Source: Sphingobacteriaceae bacterium GW460-11-11-14-LB5 (lineage in GTDB: Bacteria > Bacteroidota > Bacteroidia > Sphingobacteriales > Sphingobacteriaceae). From it: a stretch of DNA of 64,000 bases. Location of the stretch: the NCBI GenBank assembly GCA_002151545.1, contig CP021237.1, forward strand, positions 5,642,001-5,706,000, in the 5' to 3' direction. The notes beneath the pieces were generated by a model. The model ran no database searches, had not been told where the DNA came from, and saw nothing but the letters and a program-made list of their open reading frames with translations. Shown piece by piece: positions 1-8,113 of this stretch. The position numbers were made by a program, and so were the translations under genes. Each line of letters starts with the position of its first letter. The first letter of the stretch is position 1.

Positions 1-240
1 AGCCGCACAAAGTCTGCATATTTCTTCGCAGAGCAATAAATATTGGTGCCCGATAATTGAATCTCTTTGCAACAATCTGGCTGCCTGAGTACAAATATCT
101 GCACAATCCCTATCGAGTTTAATGCAATCAATCATCATGTTGATGTCTTCCTCTTTTAAGCACGACGATGCACAGTGTTCGCAAGCCAGTGCGCAATCTA
201 GTAAAGCCTGGATCAGACCATAGTTGTTTCTCGTTTCCAT
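1..240 (-). CDS. Four-helix-bundle copper-binding protein (DUF326), 3' end outside window
   Basis: Eighty codons are visible, reading from the ATG at 240 leftward off the window edge. The product begins METRNNYGLIQ and is rich in regularly spaced cysteines: C16, C20, C23 and C27 on the first helix, more on the second (DCIKLDRDCADICTQ) and third (CEEICRLC). This spacing on amphipathic helices is the hallmark of the DUF326/Csp family, cysteine-lined four-helix bundles that bind Cu(I) in the cytosol or periplasm. No signal peptide is visible, so a cytosolic copper store or buffer is likely. The C-terminus is cut off, so total length and the last helix cannot be checked. No promoter motif was recognised upstream. 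Confidence 0.85.
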   Translation of the reverse strand, partial: METRNNYGLIQALLDCALACEHCASSCLKEEDINMMIDCIKLDRDCADICTQAARLLQRDSIIGHQYLLLCEEICRLCAA

Positions 241-572
241 ATCGTTAAAGATTTTGGTTATAAATGTTTTGTATATTAATAACCTGCTGGAATTTAAACT
301 GTTTTAAAAAAAATAGAATTGGGGCTGATCCAGATTCCATCGTATGACGTCTGCGTTCAGAATGAGAGTTTTCCACTAATTCCATATGTTAAAATATCTT
401 AAATAACAGGTTGTTCAGCCAATTCTTTGTACTCAAACCAATATTCATTCGTTTTTCATAATCAAGATTTAGTTTCGCTATTTACCGATTGGTATTCAGC
501 GTTTACCGATGCCCTGTAAATTATTTTTATTTATTGTTCCATATTTGAATCAGCAACAAAAAACCGAATATT
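241..572. other. Divergent intergenic region with a LytTR-like repeat
   Basis: This 332-bp gap separates two divergent genes. No small gene was found in it. The only structured element seen is the 9-bp direct repeat at 481-510, listed separately. A near-consensus -7 element (CATATTTG, 540-547) lies 25 bp before the start at 573 without a convincing -33 partner. Confidence 0.5.
481..510 (+). promoter_or_regulatory. Direct repeat TTTACCGAT x2, 21-bp period (possible LytTR operator)
   Basis: TTTACCGAT occurs exactly at 481-489 and again at 502-510, a period of 21 bp or two helical turns. LytTR-type regulators bind paired 9-bp direct repeats with about this spacing. The motif resembles the repeat beside the LytTR operon of this window (minus-strand TCTACCAAC at 18984-19015) and has the same orientation relative to its putative target. 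It ends about 30 bp before a weak -7 element, where an activator replacing a missing -33 box would sit. Confidence 0.4.
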
Positions 573-1076
573 ATGGCTTTAGCTCGTATTAACCTCAGCG
601 TAAAACAATATTTCAATTTCATGTGCAGAACAGATTTTGAAAGAAGGATATTTCATGATACGTACAAAGAATTTCAAAAAAGATCAAAAATATATAGTCT
701 GGACCACCATCTCCATACCTTTTCACAAATGCAACAGGCTAACGGAAAGGCAAACTCGCTGCACCAAAAACTTCAATATTCAGTAATGAATACCCTGGAA
801 GCATTAGAGCATAAAATACCCGTTTTGAACGATATTGAAGATCATCCGATTCTTTTCGATTGGGCCGAATTACATATTTACACTTCCGACCTCTTAAATA
901 AAGCCGCACATGTAGTTTCGATCACCTATAACAGTCCGAAATTAATTTTACACGAAATCATTGGTGATTTGCTGGTCTTAAGCTATAATGATAAAATGCA
1001 CGAAACATTAGTCATAAAGATTACAGATAACCTGATAGTCAATTATGAGCAACGCGAAAGCCTGGTTTATAGTTAA
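573..1076 (+). CDS. Unrecognised protein, 167 aa
   Basis: An open frame of 167 codons starting MALARINLSVKQ. I do not recognise the family. The protein looks soluble, with no signal peptide or membrane span. The first half is predicted helical and charged (YKEFQKRSKIY, DHHLHTFSQMQQ), and the second half alternates hydrophobic strands (HVVSITYNSPKLIL, LLVLSYNDK, LVIKITDNLIVNY). It stands alone between a divergent DUF326 gene and a cold-shock gene. The paired TTTACCGAT repeat just upstream suggests control by a LytTR regulator. Codon use looks like that of its neighbours. The frame is long and free of competing genes, so it is probably real. Confidence 0.6.
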   Translation: MALARINLSVKQYFNFMCRTDFERRIFHDTYKEFQKRSKIYSLDHHLHTFSQMQQANGKANSLHQKLQYSVMNTLEALEHKIPVLNDIEDHPILFDWAELHIYTSDLLNKAAHVVSITYNSPKLILHEIIGDLLVLSYNDKMHETLVIKITDNLIVNYEQRESLVYS

Positions 1077-1308
1077 CTTAATCTTAATTTCTTTCCGGAT
1101 GCTCATCCATAATAAATAGCGGAAGTAGGTAACTTTCTGCTTGCTGGTCTTTACTTTTTCGGGCAGAAAAGCAGAAGGGAGGGACCGTTTTGAATGTATT
1201 TTTTGGGTAAAACTCAGCTCCTGATGAATTAAATCGGGCCGCTAAACAGGGCTTAAAGGGCAAATAGTCAATATATTTAGCATTTATTTATATAATAAAA
1301 AATAAAAA

Positions 1309-1339
1309 ATTGATTTATAGGTATTTAACTCTATCTTTG
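1309..1339 (+). promoter_or_regulatory. Bacteroidota-type promoter for the cold-shock gene
   Basis: A -33 ATTG (TTG at 1310-1312), a 19-bp spacer and a full-consensus -7 TATCTTTG (1332-1339). This matches the Bacteroidota TTTG/TAnnTTTG pattern. Transcription should start near 1345, giving a short leader of under 20 nt. Confidence 0.65.
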
Positions 1340-1361
1340 AAACAAATTAAAATACAATATA

Positions 1362-1553
1362 ATGCAACAAGGAACAGTAAAATTTTTTAATGAAACTAAA
1401 GGTTTCGGATTTATCACTCCATCTAATGGCGATGCCGAAATTTTTGTTCATGCTTCAGGCTTAATCGATAACATTCGCGAGAATGATACCGTAAACTACG
1501 ATGTAGAAGAAGGTAGAAAAGGCCTAAACGCGGTAAATGTTAAAGTAGCTTAA
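1362..1553 (+). CDS. Cold-shock domain protein (CspA family)
   Basis: A 63-residue single cold-shock domain, the usual length for bacterial Csp proteins. It begins MQQGTVKFFNETKGFGFI. RNP1 is KGFGFI at about residues 14-19 and RNP2 is IFVHA at about 27-31; these aromatic strands bind single-stranded nucleic acid. Family members act as RNA chaperones that melt secondary structure. It is monocistronic, with its own promoter (1309-1339) and a strong terminator (1582-1608). The leader is short, unlike the long cold-regulated leader of E. coli cspA, so RNA-thermosensor control is not supported here. Confidence 0.93.
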   Translation: MQQGTVKFFNETKGFGFITPSNGDAEIFVHASGLIDNIRENDTVNYDVEEGRKGLNAVNVKVA

Positions 1554-1581
1554 GAAAACTCAAACACATAAATCGTAAAAA

Positions 1582-1608
1582 GTCCCGATGCAAATCGGGA
1601 CTTTTTTT
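1582..1608 (+). terminator. Rho-independent terminator of the cold-shock gene
   Basis: Perfect 8-bp stem GTCCCGAT/ATCGGGAC with loop GCAA (1590-1593) and seven T residues after it. The A-run before the stem makes it work on the other strand too, where the convergent lipoprotein gene ends at 1643. Confidence 0.85.
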
Positions 1609-1642
1609 GTGGAACCAACTTTTGGATTGTCGGTGCCCACAC

Positions 1643-2764
1643 TTATCTGCCTGCCAAATTTTTACTGATCTCGTCGTCAACAAAATCTAAAGAAAGATCA
1701 TTGTTGGTTAGTACAGTGCCGTTTTTATCCACTAAAAAGAAGTAAGTAACATTATAATTGCTCAGATTTTTTGCATTGGGCGATTTCGCTCCCATTAAAT
1801 CTGAGTATTGTGGCCAGGTTAAGTGGTCATCCTTGATTACATTTATCCACCAGTCTCTTTTCTTATCGAATGATACCCCGATAAATTCTACGTCTTTATT
1901 TTTATACTTTTCGTATAGCTTAACCAGTACCTGATTGTTTTTTCTGCTTTTTCCGCTATAAGAAGTCCAGCAGATAATCAGGTTTACCTTTTTAAGCACA
2001 CTCAGGGCGAATTTTTTTCCTTCCGGATTTTCTCCTTCAATGCCGGGCATTTTACTTCCGGCCATCATCTGGTTAGCCTGTTTAATCTCTTCTAAAAGAT
2101 TTTTGCCCTTTTTGCTTTCCTGAATATCCTTGTCTAAGCTGTTAAAAATGGATAAATAAGTTTTGGGTTCCGAATCTGCCCTGCCGAGTTGTTCTAATAA
2201 AAAGAGGCTGTGCGCAGAACCGGGATATTTTTTAGCAAAAGCCTTTATGATGTCCATTTGGAGCAAGATTTTTTTCTCTCTCCAACGGTCTGCATTTTTT
2301 GCCTTTTCTATAATGTTGCTTCTTGAGGCCTGGTCGAATTCCAATTCAGCGATATCCAAACTGTCGAGCAGATTTTTGCTCATCTTGTCTTTTAGTTTAT
2401 AGAAGTCAAGAAATTGTTCACCCTCTTGAGTTGGAACACTTTTTAGAGGATACGAATTGATGTTTTTTGCGTCAAGAGTGCCTTTGAAGTCGCCTTTGTC
2501 AAGATAGAAATAATATTCTCCTTTGCGATTGCCATCCTCGGTTTTCAAAGTAGCATAACCTTTTATTGGAATGTTGATTTTAAAAGTCTGATTGCTGTTG
2601 GTGATGTTTTCAACTTTCAGTGTCTCGCCCTTTTCAGCGCTTTGGATGGTGATCACGGCATTAGGGCCAAAGTTTTTGGTTTCGAGGTTAAATGTAGCAG
2701 GAGCTGGGTCGCAAGCAGATAAGAAACCTGCTAATAAAGTAAGTAAGTAGAGCTGTTTTTTCAT
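1643..2764 (-). CDS. Thioredoxin-fold lipoprotein (TlpA/DUF4369 type) lacking its CxxC cysteines
   Basis: A 373-residue protein starting MKKQLYLLTLL, with lipobox LSAC near residue 18, so it is probably membrane-anchored. An ATG seven codons further upstream would put hydrophilic residues before the signal, so the later start is preferred. Residues about 25-120 resemble the beta-rich DUF4369 domain and about 235-373 a thioredoxin-like domain. Family members usually have a WCGPC-type active site that reduces disulfides. Here the site reads WTSYSGKSR: both cysteines are serines (about S270 and S273), each encoded by AGC, one base from TGC. The domain may bind a ligand or partner rather than do redox chemistry. 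The gene is monocistronic. Confidence 0.75.
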   Translation of the reverse strand: MKKQLYLLTLLAGFLSACDPAPATFNLETKNFGPNAVITIQSAEKGETLKVENITNSNQTFKINIPIKGYATLKTEDGNRKGEYYFYLDKGDFKGTLDAKNINSYPLKSVPTQEGEQFLDFYKLKDKMSKNLLDSLDIAELEFDQASRSNIIEKAKNADRWREKKILLQMDIIKAFAKKYPGSAHSLFLLEQLGRADSEPKTYLSIFNSLDKDIQESKKGKNLLEEIKQANQMMAGSKMPGIEGENPEGKKFALSVLKKVNLIICWTSYSGKSRKNNQVLVKLYEKYKNKDVEFIGVSFDKKRDWWINVIKDDHLTWPQYSDLMGAKSPNAKNLSNYNVTYFFLVDKNGTVLTNNDLSLDFVDDEISKNLAGR

Positions 2765-2990
2765 GTTAATAATTTGACAGAGCAATATAACGAAAAGATT
2801 AGTTATGTTTTAATGAAAATAAATTCAAATCAATCTTTTTATCATTAAGAAGTTGAGTTAGTTAAGAAGAAAATTATTATTTTAGTTATGGTAAATAGTT
2901 TCTTAATGATCCGATTTATCTAATCATACCCTAATTCTGAGTGCTTGATTAATATGTAGAGTGCATCTTCTTATTTTAATTATTTAGGGA

Positions 2991-3398
2991 ATGACTAAAA
3001 AAGAGGTTACACAATTATCCTATGAAATAACAGGATTAGCAATTAAAGTTCATAAAGTTTTAGGGCCAGGCTTATTAGAGCACATATATGAACGTTGCTT
3101 AAAATATGAGTTGGAAAAAAATGGATACGCTGTTTCTCAACAGTTTGAATTGTCCATCATGTATGACAATTTAGAGATGGATTTAGATTTACGGCTGGAT
3201 CTATTCGTTAATAATTGTGTAGTAATAGAAATAAAAGCAATCTCTAATATTTTACCCGTTCATCAGGCACAACTATTAACCTATATGAAACTTCTTAATG
3301 CTCCCCAGGGGTTGTTGATTAACTTTTTTACAGATAATATTACCAAGAGTATAGTGCCACTGGTTAATGATTATTTTAAAATTTTGCCAGATGAGTGA
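2991..3398 (+). CDS. GxxExxY family protein (PD-(D/E)xK nuclease-like)
   Basis: A 135-residue protein with the family signature GLLEHIYE (about residues 27-34: G, E, Y in register) and a following nuclease-like core with LDLRLDLFV and VIEIKAI, the D...ExK pattern of PD-(D/E)xK folds. The family is widespread in Bacteroidota and cyanobacteria. Its cellular role is not established, and DNA repair or defence are only guesses. The gene stands alone, between a lipoprotein gene on the other strand and the sdh operon. It is A+T-rich, which hints at transfer, but no mobility gene is nearby. Confidence 0.8.
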   Translation: MTKKEVTQLSYEITGLAIKVHKVLGPGLLEHIYERCLKYELEKNGYAVSQQFELSIMYDNLEMDLDLRLDLFVNNCVVIEIKAISNILPVHQAQLLTYMKLLNAPQGLLINFFTDNITKSIVPLVNDYFKILPDE

Positions 3399-3613
3399 AA
3401 TATTAGAAGTCATTGATTATTGAATCTTAATGCCCTCAATTTCTTAATGGTAAAGCTGTTTGCCATAATAGTTTTTTTTGGTTAATGCCAATATGAAACC
3501 TTAAATAATCCCATAATCTTTCAATTATTTCCGAATATGCTTTAGAATGTTTCTAAATAAATGTTTTATCGTTGTTTTGTCATATTCGTTTATAAATTAA
3601 ACTCATAATTAGA

Positions 3614-3621
3614 TACTTTTG
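3614..3621 (+). promoter_or_regulatory. Likely -7 element of the sdhCAB promoter
   Basis: TACTTTTG matches TAnnTTTG exactly and ends 29 bp before the sdhC start. A convincing TTTG -33 box at normal spacing is missing; the nearest candidate is the TTTA at 3588-3591, 22 bp upstream. Confidence 0.45.
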
Positions 3622-3650
3622 CAAGAAATTTAGATATAAATCCTAATCAA

Positions 3651-4331
3651 ATGAGTGGTTTCGGAAATGCATTTTCTTCTTCTATCGGGAAGAAATTCAT
3701 CATGGGTATTACAGGTTTGTTCCTGATACTTTTTTTAATTGTACACTGCGGTATTAATGCTTTAATTTTTATTAGCGACGGTGGTTTAACATTTAACGTA
3801 GGCGCACATTTTATGGCCACTAACTGGATTATCCGGGCTGGCGAGATTGTGTTGTTTATTGGTTTGCTTGCGCACATTTTTCAGGCGTTACGTTTAACGT
3901 TGCAAAATCAAAAAGCACGACCTGTTAAATATGCCGTAAACGATGGTAAGGCAAACAGTAAATGGTATAGCCGTTCTATGGGCTTGCTGGGTACACTTTT
4001 GCTGATCTTTCTGGTGGTTCACCTAAAAGATTTTTGGGTAGTTTCTCGTTTTACAGGAATCCCAACGGTTGATGCCAACGGACATGAAGATCTTTATGCG
4101 GTAATGAAAGAAAAATTTCAAGATCCGGTAAGGGTTGCCGTATATATTTTGGCTATGTTTTCTTTATGCTACCACTTATTGCACGGTTTTGCTTCGGCAT
4201 TCCAAACATTAGGATGGAACCACTCAAAATATAACGGTATCATTAAAGGAGCTGGCGTTTGGTATTCGGTTATTATTTCGATCCTTTTCGCAGCCATGCC
4301 GATTGCAGTTTATTTCGGTCTTATTCAATAA
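3651..4331 (+). CDS. sdhC: Succinate dehydrogenase cytochrome b558 subunit
   Basis: A 226-residue membrane protein with five predicted helices, the single large diheme anchor of b558-type complex II in Bacteroidota, which replaces the separate SdhC/SdhD of proteobacteria. Histidines suited to ligating two hemes occur within helices (LFLIVHCGINAL, LLAHIFQAL, FLVVHLKDFW, YHLLHGF). It anchors the SdhAB catalytic head to the inner membrane and passes electrons between succinate and menaquinone. It is the first gene of sdhCAB, 17 bp ahead of sdhA. A long reading frame on the opposite strand at its 5' end is a shadow. Confidence 0.93.
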   Translation: MSGFGNAFSSSIGKKFIMGITGLFLILFLIVHCGINALIFISDGGLTFNVGAHFMATNWIIRAGEIVLFIGLLAHIFQALRLTLQNQKARPVKYAVNDGKANSKWYSRSMGLLGTLLLIFLVVHLKDFWVVSRFTGIPTVDANGHEDLYAVMKEKFQDPVRVAVYILAMFSLCYHLLHGFASAFQTLGWNHSKYNGIIKGAGVWYSVIISILFAAMPIAVYFGLIQ

Positions 4332-4348
4332 TTTTTAGCACAAAAGAT

Positions 4349-6328
4349 ATGTCAGATATTAATTCAAATATTCCAGAAGGCGAATTAACCAGCAAATGGA
4401 CAAAATATAAGTCTTCTGTGCCTTTGGTTAACCCATCGAACAAAAGAACTATTGAAGTAATCATTGTAGGTTCGGGTTTAGCAGGTGCTTCGGCAGCAGC
4501 TACTTTGGCTGAGATGGGTTACAAAGTAAAATGTTTTTGTTTTCAGGATTCACCGCGTAGAGCACACTCAATCGCTGCTCAGGGTGGTATCAATGCAGCA
4601 AAAAACTATCAGAATGATGGTGATAGCGTTTATCGCCTTTTCTATGATACGATTAAAGGTGGCGATTACCGTGCCCGCGAAGCCAATGTGCATCGTTTGG
4701 CCGAAGTAAGTGCCAACATTATAGATCAGTGTGTGGCACAAGGTGTGCCTTTGGCCCGCGAATATGGTGGTTTGTTAGATAACCGTTCATTTGGTGGTAC
4801 ACAGGTACAACGTACTTTCTATGCTGCAGGTCAAACTGGTCAACAGTTATTATTAGGTGCGTATTCTGCTTTAGAGCGCCAGATTGGTATGGGTAAAGTA
4901 GAAATGTATACCCGTCATGAAATGCTTGAGGTGGTTAAAATCGATGGCAAAGCACGTGGTATTATCGCCCGTAACTTAATCACAGGAGAAATCGAACGTC
5001 ACTTTGGTCATGCGGTGGTATTAGGAACAGGTGGTTACGGTAACGTATTCTATCTTTCTACCAACGCCATGGGAAGTAATGTTACAGCGGCCTGGAAAGC
5101 GCACAAGCAAGGTGCTTATTTTGCAAACCCATGTTATACGCAGATCCACCCAACCTGTATCCCTGTTTCTGGCGATCACCAATCTAAATTAACCCTGATG
5201 TCTGAGTCGTTACGTAACGATGGACGTATCTGGGTTCCTAAAAAGAAAGATGATAACCGTAAAGCTTCAGAAATTCCTGAAGATGAAAGAGATTATTATT
5301 TAGAGCGCCGTTACCCTGCTTTTGGCAACCTGGTTCCGCGTGATGTGGCCTCTCGTGCTGCAAAAGAGCGTTGTGATGCTGGTTATGGTGTAGGGGCTTC
5401 TAAATTAGCCGTATACCTGGATTTTAAAGCCAATACAGAACGTTACGGTAAAATCGAAGCTTCTAAATCAGGTAACCACAATCCGGATAAAGAAACCTGT
5501 ATGCGTTTGGGTACTGAGGTAATCAAAGCTAAATATGGTAACCTGTTCGACATGTATGCGCAGATTACTGGTGAGAATCCTTACGAAACACCAATGCGTA
5601 TCTATCCTGCGGTTCACTATACCATGGGTGGTTTATGGGTTGATTATAACTTAATGACATCTGTACCAGGTTTATATTGTACAGGTGAGGCTAACTTCTC
5701 CGATCACGGTGCTAACCGTTTAGGTGCATCTGCTTTGATGCAAGGTTTAGCTGATGGTTATTTCGTTCTACCTTACACTATTGGTGCTTACTTATCAAAA
5801 GAGATTTCGGTAAAAGCAATTCCTACTGATCACCCGGCCTTTGTAGAGGCTGAAGAAAGAGCAGTTGGTATTTTAAATACACTGATAAATATTAAAGGAA
5901 CCAAATCGGTAGATCATTTCCACAAACGTTTAGGCCACATTATGTGGGAGAAATGTGGTATGGCCCGTAACGAAAAAGGTTTAAACGAAGCGATTCAGGA
6001 AATCAGGGCTTTACGTGCTGAGTTTTGGAGTGATGTTCGTGTACCTGGAACGGCTGATGAGTTAAACACCGAATTAGAAAAAGCCGGCCGTGTTGCTGAT
6101 TTTATCGAGCTGGGCGAGTTGATGTGTATTGATGCTTTAAACCGTAACGAAAGTTGTGGCGGTCACTTCCGTGAAGAGTATCAGACAGAAGAAGGTGAAG
6201 CCCTACGTGATGACGAGAACTATGCGTACGTAGCCGCCTGGGAATTTAAAGAAGGTGTAAACTTCGAACTTCATAAAGAAGAACTGAAGTTTGAAAATAT
6301 TAAAGTAGCACAAAGAAGTTATAAATAG
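4349..6328 (+). CDS. sdhA: Succinate dehydrogenase/fumarate reductase flavoprotein subunit
   Basis: A 659-residue protein starting MSDINSNIPEG. An open frame extends 30 codons upstream into sdhC, but that stretch does not resemble SdhA. The FAD-binding GSGLAGASAA lies at about residues 41-50. His73 in RRAHSIAAQGG is the expected site of covalent FAD attachment. Substrate-binding motifs HPTCIP and HYTMGG are present. It oxidises succinate to fumarate (or the reverse) on the cytoplasmic face. Length and sequence match the b558-type enzymes of Bacteroidota. It lies between sdhC and sdhB, with an odd repeat-like spacer before sdhB. Confidence 0.96.
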   Translation: MSDINSNIPEGELTSKWTKYKSSVPLVNPSNKRTIEVIIVGSGLAGASAAATLAEMGYKVKCFCFQDSPRRAHSIAAQGGINAAKNYQNDGDSVYRLFYDTIKGGDYRAREANVHRLAEVSANIIDQCVAQGVPLAREYGGLLDNRSFGGTQVQRTFYAAGQTGQQLLLGAYSALERQIGMGKVEMYTRHEMLEVVKIDGKARGIIARNLITGEIERHFGHAVVLGTGGYGNVFYLSTNAMGSNVTAAWKAHKQGAYFANPCYTQIHPTCIPVSGDHQSKLTLMSESLRNDGRIWVPKKKDDNRKASEIPEDERDYYLERRYPAFGNLVPRDVASRAAKERCDAGYGVGASKLAVYLDFKANTERYGKIEASKSGNHNPDKETCMRLGTEVIKAKYGNLFDMYAQITGENPYETPMRIYPAVHYTMGGLWVDYNLMTSVPGLYCTGEANFSDHGANRLGASALMQGLADGYFVLPYTIGAYLSKEISVKAIPTDHPAFVEAEERAVGILNTLINIKGTKSVDHFHKRLGHIMWEKCGMARNEKGLNEAIQEIRALRAEFWSDVRVPGTADELNTELEKAGRVADFIELGELMCIDALNRNESCGGHFREEYQTEEGEALRDDENYAYVAAWEFKEGVNFELHKEELKFENIKVAQRSYK

Positions 6329-6406
6329 TGATGCGCATTGCGTTAAGCGTTAAACGGTTATTCGCCGAACGCCAAACGCTAACCGCTTACCTAAAACCTC
6401 AATATC
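6329..6406. repeat. Low-complexity GCGTTAAGCGTTA spacer between sdhA and sdhB
   Basis: The 78-bp spacer consists of shuffled variants of GCGTTA, CGGTTA and AACGC and can fold on itself: TAAGCG...CGGTTA pairs with TAACCGCTTA. It is much longer than the 17-bp sdhC-sdhA gap. Spacers of similar style occur at 20949-21034, 32535-32622 and 54473-54535. Confidence 0.5.
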
Positions 6407-7177
6407 ATGAGTACAGGAAATATGAACTTAACGCTAAAAGTTTGGCGTCAAAAAAATAACAATGCCAAAGGTGCTTTGGTAGATTATAAATTGGCCGATA
6501 TTTCACCGGATATGTCTTTTTTAGAGATGTTCGATGTATTAAACGAACAATTAATTAACAAAGGTGAAGAGCCGGTTGTATTCGACCACGATTGCCGCGA
6601 AGGAATTTGCGGAATGTGCTCGATGTTTATCAACGGCCGTCCACACGGACCAAAAGATTTGGTTACTACCTGCCAGTTGCACATGCGTTCTTTCAAAGAT
6701 GGTGATACCATTGTGGTTGAGCCTTGGAGAGCAGCAGCTTTTCCGGTAGTAAAAGATTTAACGGTAGATCGTTCTGCCTTTGATAGAGTTATCGCTGCTG
6801 GTGGTTTTATTTCGGTAAACACCGGTAACGCGCAAGATGCGAACAACCTGCCAATCCCTAAAATGCAGGCAGATGCGGCTTTCGAGGCGGCAGCTTGTAT
6901 TGGTTGCGGTGCTTGTGTGGCAACTTGTAAAAATGCTTCAGCCATGTTATTCGTATCGGCTAAGATCTCTCAGCTGGCATTGTTGCCACAAGGACAGCCG
7001 GAGCGTTACCGCAGGGTACAGAGCATGGTTGCGCAAATGGATGCTGAAGGTTTTGGTAACTGTACCAATACCGGAGCTTGCGAAGCTGAATGTCCTAAAG
7101 GAATCTCTTTGGAAAACATTGCCCGTATGAACCGTGATTTTGCTTCTGCAAAATTTATTTCAGAAGAAACCGTTTAA
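6407..7177 (+). CDS. sdhB: Succinate dehydrogenase iron-sulfur subunit
   Basis: A 256-residue electron-transfer subunit. The N-terminal ferredoxin-like domain carries the 2Fe-2S ligands (CREGICGMC and, further on, TTCQLH). The C-terminal domain has the CIGCGACVATC and CTNTGACEAECP motifs for the 4Fe-4S and 3Fe-4S clusters. It links the SdhA flavin to the hemes and quinone of SdhC. It is the last gene of the operon, followed by a good terminator at 7218-7240. Frames seen on either strand within it are shadows. Confidence 0.96.
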   Translation: MSTGNMNLTLKVWRQKNNNAKGALVDYKLADISPDMSFLEMFDVLNEQLINKGEEPVVFDHDCREGICGMCSMFINGRPHGPKDLVTTCQLHMRSFKDGDTIVVEPWRAAAFPVVKDLTVDRSAFDRVIAAGGFISVNTGNAQDANNLPIPKMQADAAFEAAACIGCGACVATCKNASAMLFVSAKISQLALLPQGQPERYRRVQSMVAQMDAEGFGNCTNTGACEAECPKGISLENIARMNRDFASAKFISEETV

Positions 7178-7217
7178 AAAATATACTGTGCACCCAGTTT
7201 AACAGCTGGGTTCTTGA

Positions 7218-7240
7218 GCCTCCACATTGTGGGGGCTTTT
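7218..7240 (+). terminator. Terminator of the sdhCAB operon
   Basis: GCCTCCAC/GTGGGGGC forms an 8-bp stem with one T-G pair and a 3-nt ATT loop, followed by TTTT and a second T-run. A weaker hairpin (ACCCAG/CTGGGT) precedes it at about 7191-7211. Confidence 0.8.
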
Positions 7241-7499
7241 TAGTTTTTGGTGCCTGCATAACCATTTATATCCAAATCAATCCGCGATTATCATGCTAAA
7301 TTTATATTTCTTTTGGGCATGCATGGTCTAACTTTTGTTATAAACCAGGAATAATAATGAATTAAATTTTAATAATTTATGAGCAAGCCCGGGATTAAAA
7401 CGGATACACATTTAACATTTGCCAGCCCTTGTGAAAACATATGAAACTTCAGATTTTAAAACCGAAACCTTGCACAACAAAGTTGCCCCGAAATAAAAG

Positions 7500-7529
7500 T
7501 TTGCGAAAGTTGTAATAATCTTATGTTTG
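7500..7529 (+). promoter_or_regulatory. Orphan consensus promoter in the gap after sdhB
   Basis: TTTG (7500-7503), an 18-bp spacer and TATGTTTG (7522-7529) form a perfect Bacteroidota promoter pointing right. No protein gene follows on that strand; a terminator hairpin ends the region 100 bp later. Confidence 0.5.
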
Positions 7530-7535
7530 CATATT

Positions 7536-7657
7536 AAAATTTTACGTTATTAGAAATTTTATTCTGTAATATTTGCATATACATTAAAATTTTTCTAAAT
7601 TTAGTCCTCCGAGACAGGAGAGAAAACATAAAACCCCGGCAATTTTGCTGGGGTTTT
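7536..7657 (+). ncRNA. Candidate small RNA of about 120 nt
   Basis: The interval runs from the expected start of the orphan promoter to the end of a strong hairpin terminator. It is A+U-rich and holds no reading frame, but has a small stem CTCC/GGAG near 7606-7618 just before the terminator stem. It does not resemble any RNA family I can name by eye. The terminator may belong only to the convergent TonB gene, in which case no sRNA exists. Confidence 0.3.
7630..7657. terminator. Bidirectional terminator
   Basis: AAAACCCCGGCA pairs with TGCTGGGGTTTT in a 12-bp stem with one G-T pair and a 4-nt loop. The flanking A and T runs let it act on both strands: for the leftward operon ending at 7688 and for any rightward transcript from 7536. 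Confidence 0.75.
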
Positions 7658-7687
7658 GTGTTTGGAGCGCATTCATATAATCTGTTT

Positions 7688-8086
7688 TTACTTCAGGGCG
7701 AAATTAATAGCGATGTTATATTTTACCCTTACAGGCACTCCGTCTTGTAAGGCAGGATTCCAGCGTGGCGACTTGTTCAATACCCTTAATGCTTCTTTAT
7801 CCGTTTCTGCTGATAGGCTTCTAATGATCTGAATATCGCTTAAAGCACCATTTTTTTCGACTATAAAAGAGGCGAATACCTTGCCTTTTGTCTTATTCCG
7901 CTGTGCTGCTTCCGGGTATTTAATTTCGTGACTTAAGTATTGATAGAAATTTGAAATTCCACCGGGGAAAGCCGGTTGTTTTTCAACGGACACAAAATCA
8001 TAAACTTTATCCGAGTTATTCTGTGCTTTAGCCAAATTATAACACATGGCAATGCCCATTAGGGCTAAAAAGATTAGCTTTCTCAT
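7688..8086 (-). CDS. Secreted TonB C-terminal domain protein
   Basis: A 132-residue protein with a signal peptide (MRKLIFLALMGIAMCYNLAKA) followed directly by a TonB C-terminal domain (about residues 28-132; KGKVFASFIVEKNG, SPRWNPALQDG and VKYNIAINF are characteristic). There is no membrane anchor or proline-rich linker, so it cannot be a classical energy transducer and is probably free in the periplasm. It is about 60% identical by eye to residues 446-553 of the M56 peptidase fusion upstream, which suggests duplication of that tail. It is the last gene of the leftward BlaI operon, 27 bp after the plug-domain gene. Confidence 0.8.
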   Translation of the reverse strand: MRKLIFLALMGIAMCYNLAKAQNNSDKVYDFVSVEKQPAFPGGISNFYQYLSHEIKYPEAAQRNKTKGKVFASFIVEKNGALSDIQIIRSLSAETDKEALRVLNKSPRWNPALQDGVPVRVKYNIAINFALK

Positions 8087-8113
8087 TCGTTTTTTAATTA
8101 AAGGTTTAATTAT

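Noticed and set aside
6484..6945. 153-codon minus-strand frame
   Set aside because: It lies entirely within sdhB, which carries all three iron-sulfur motifs on the plus strand.
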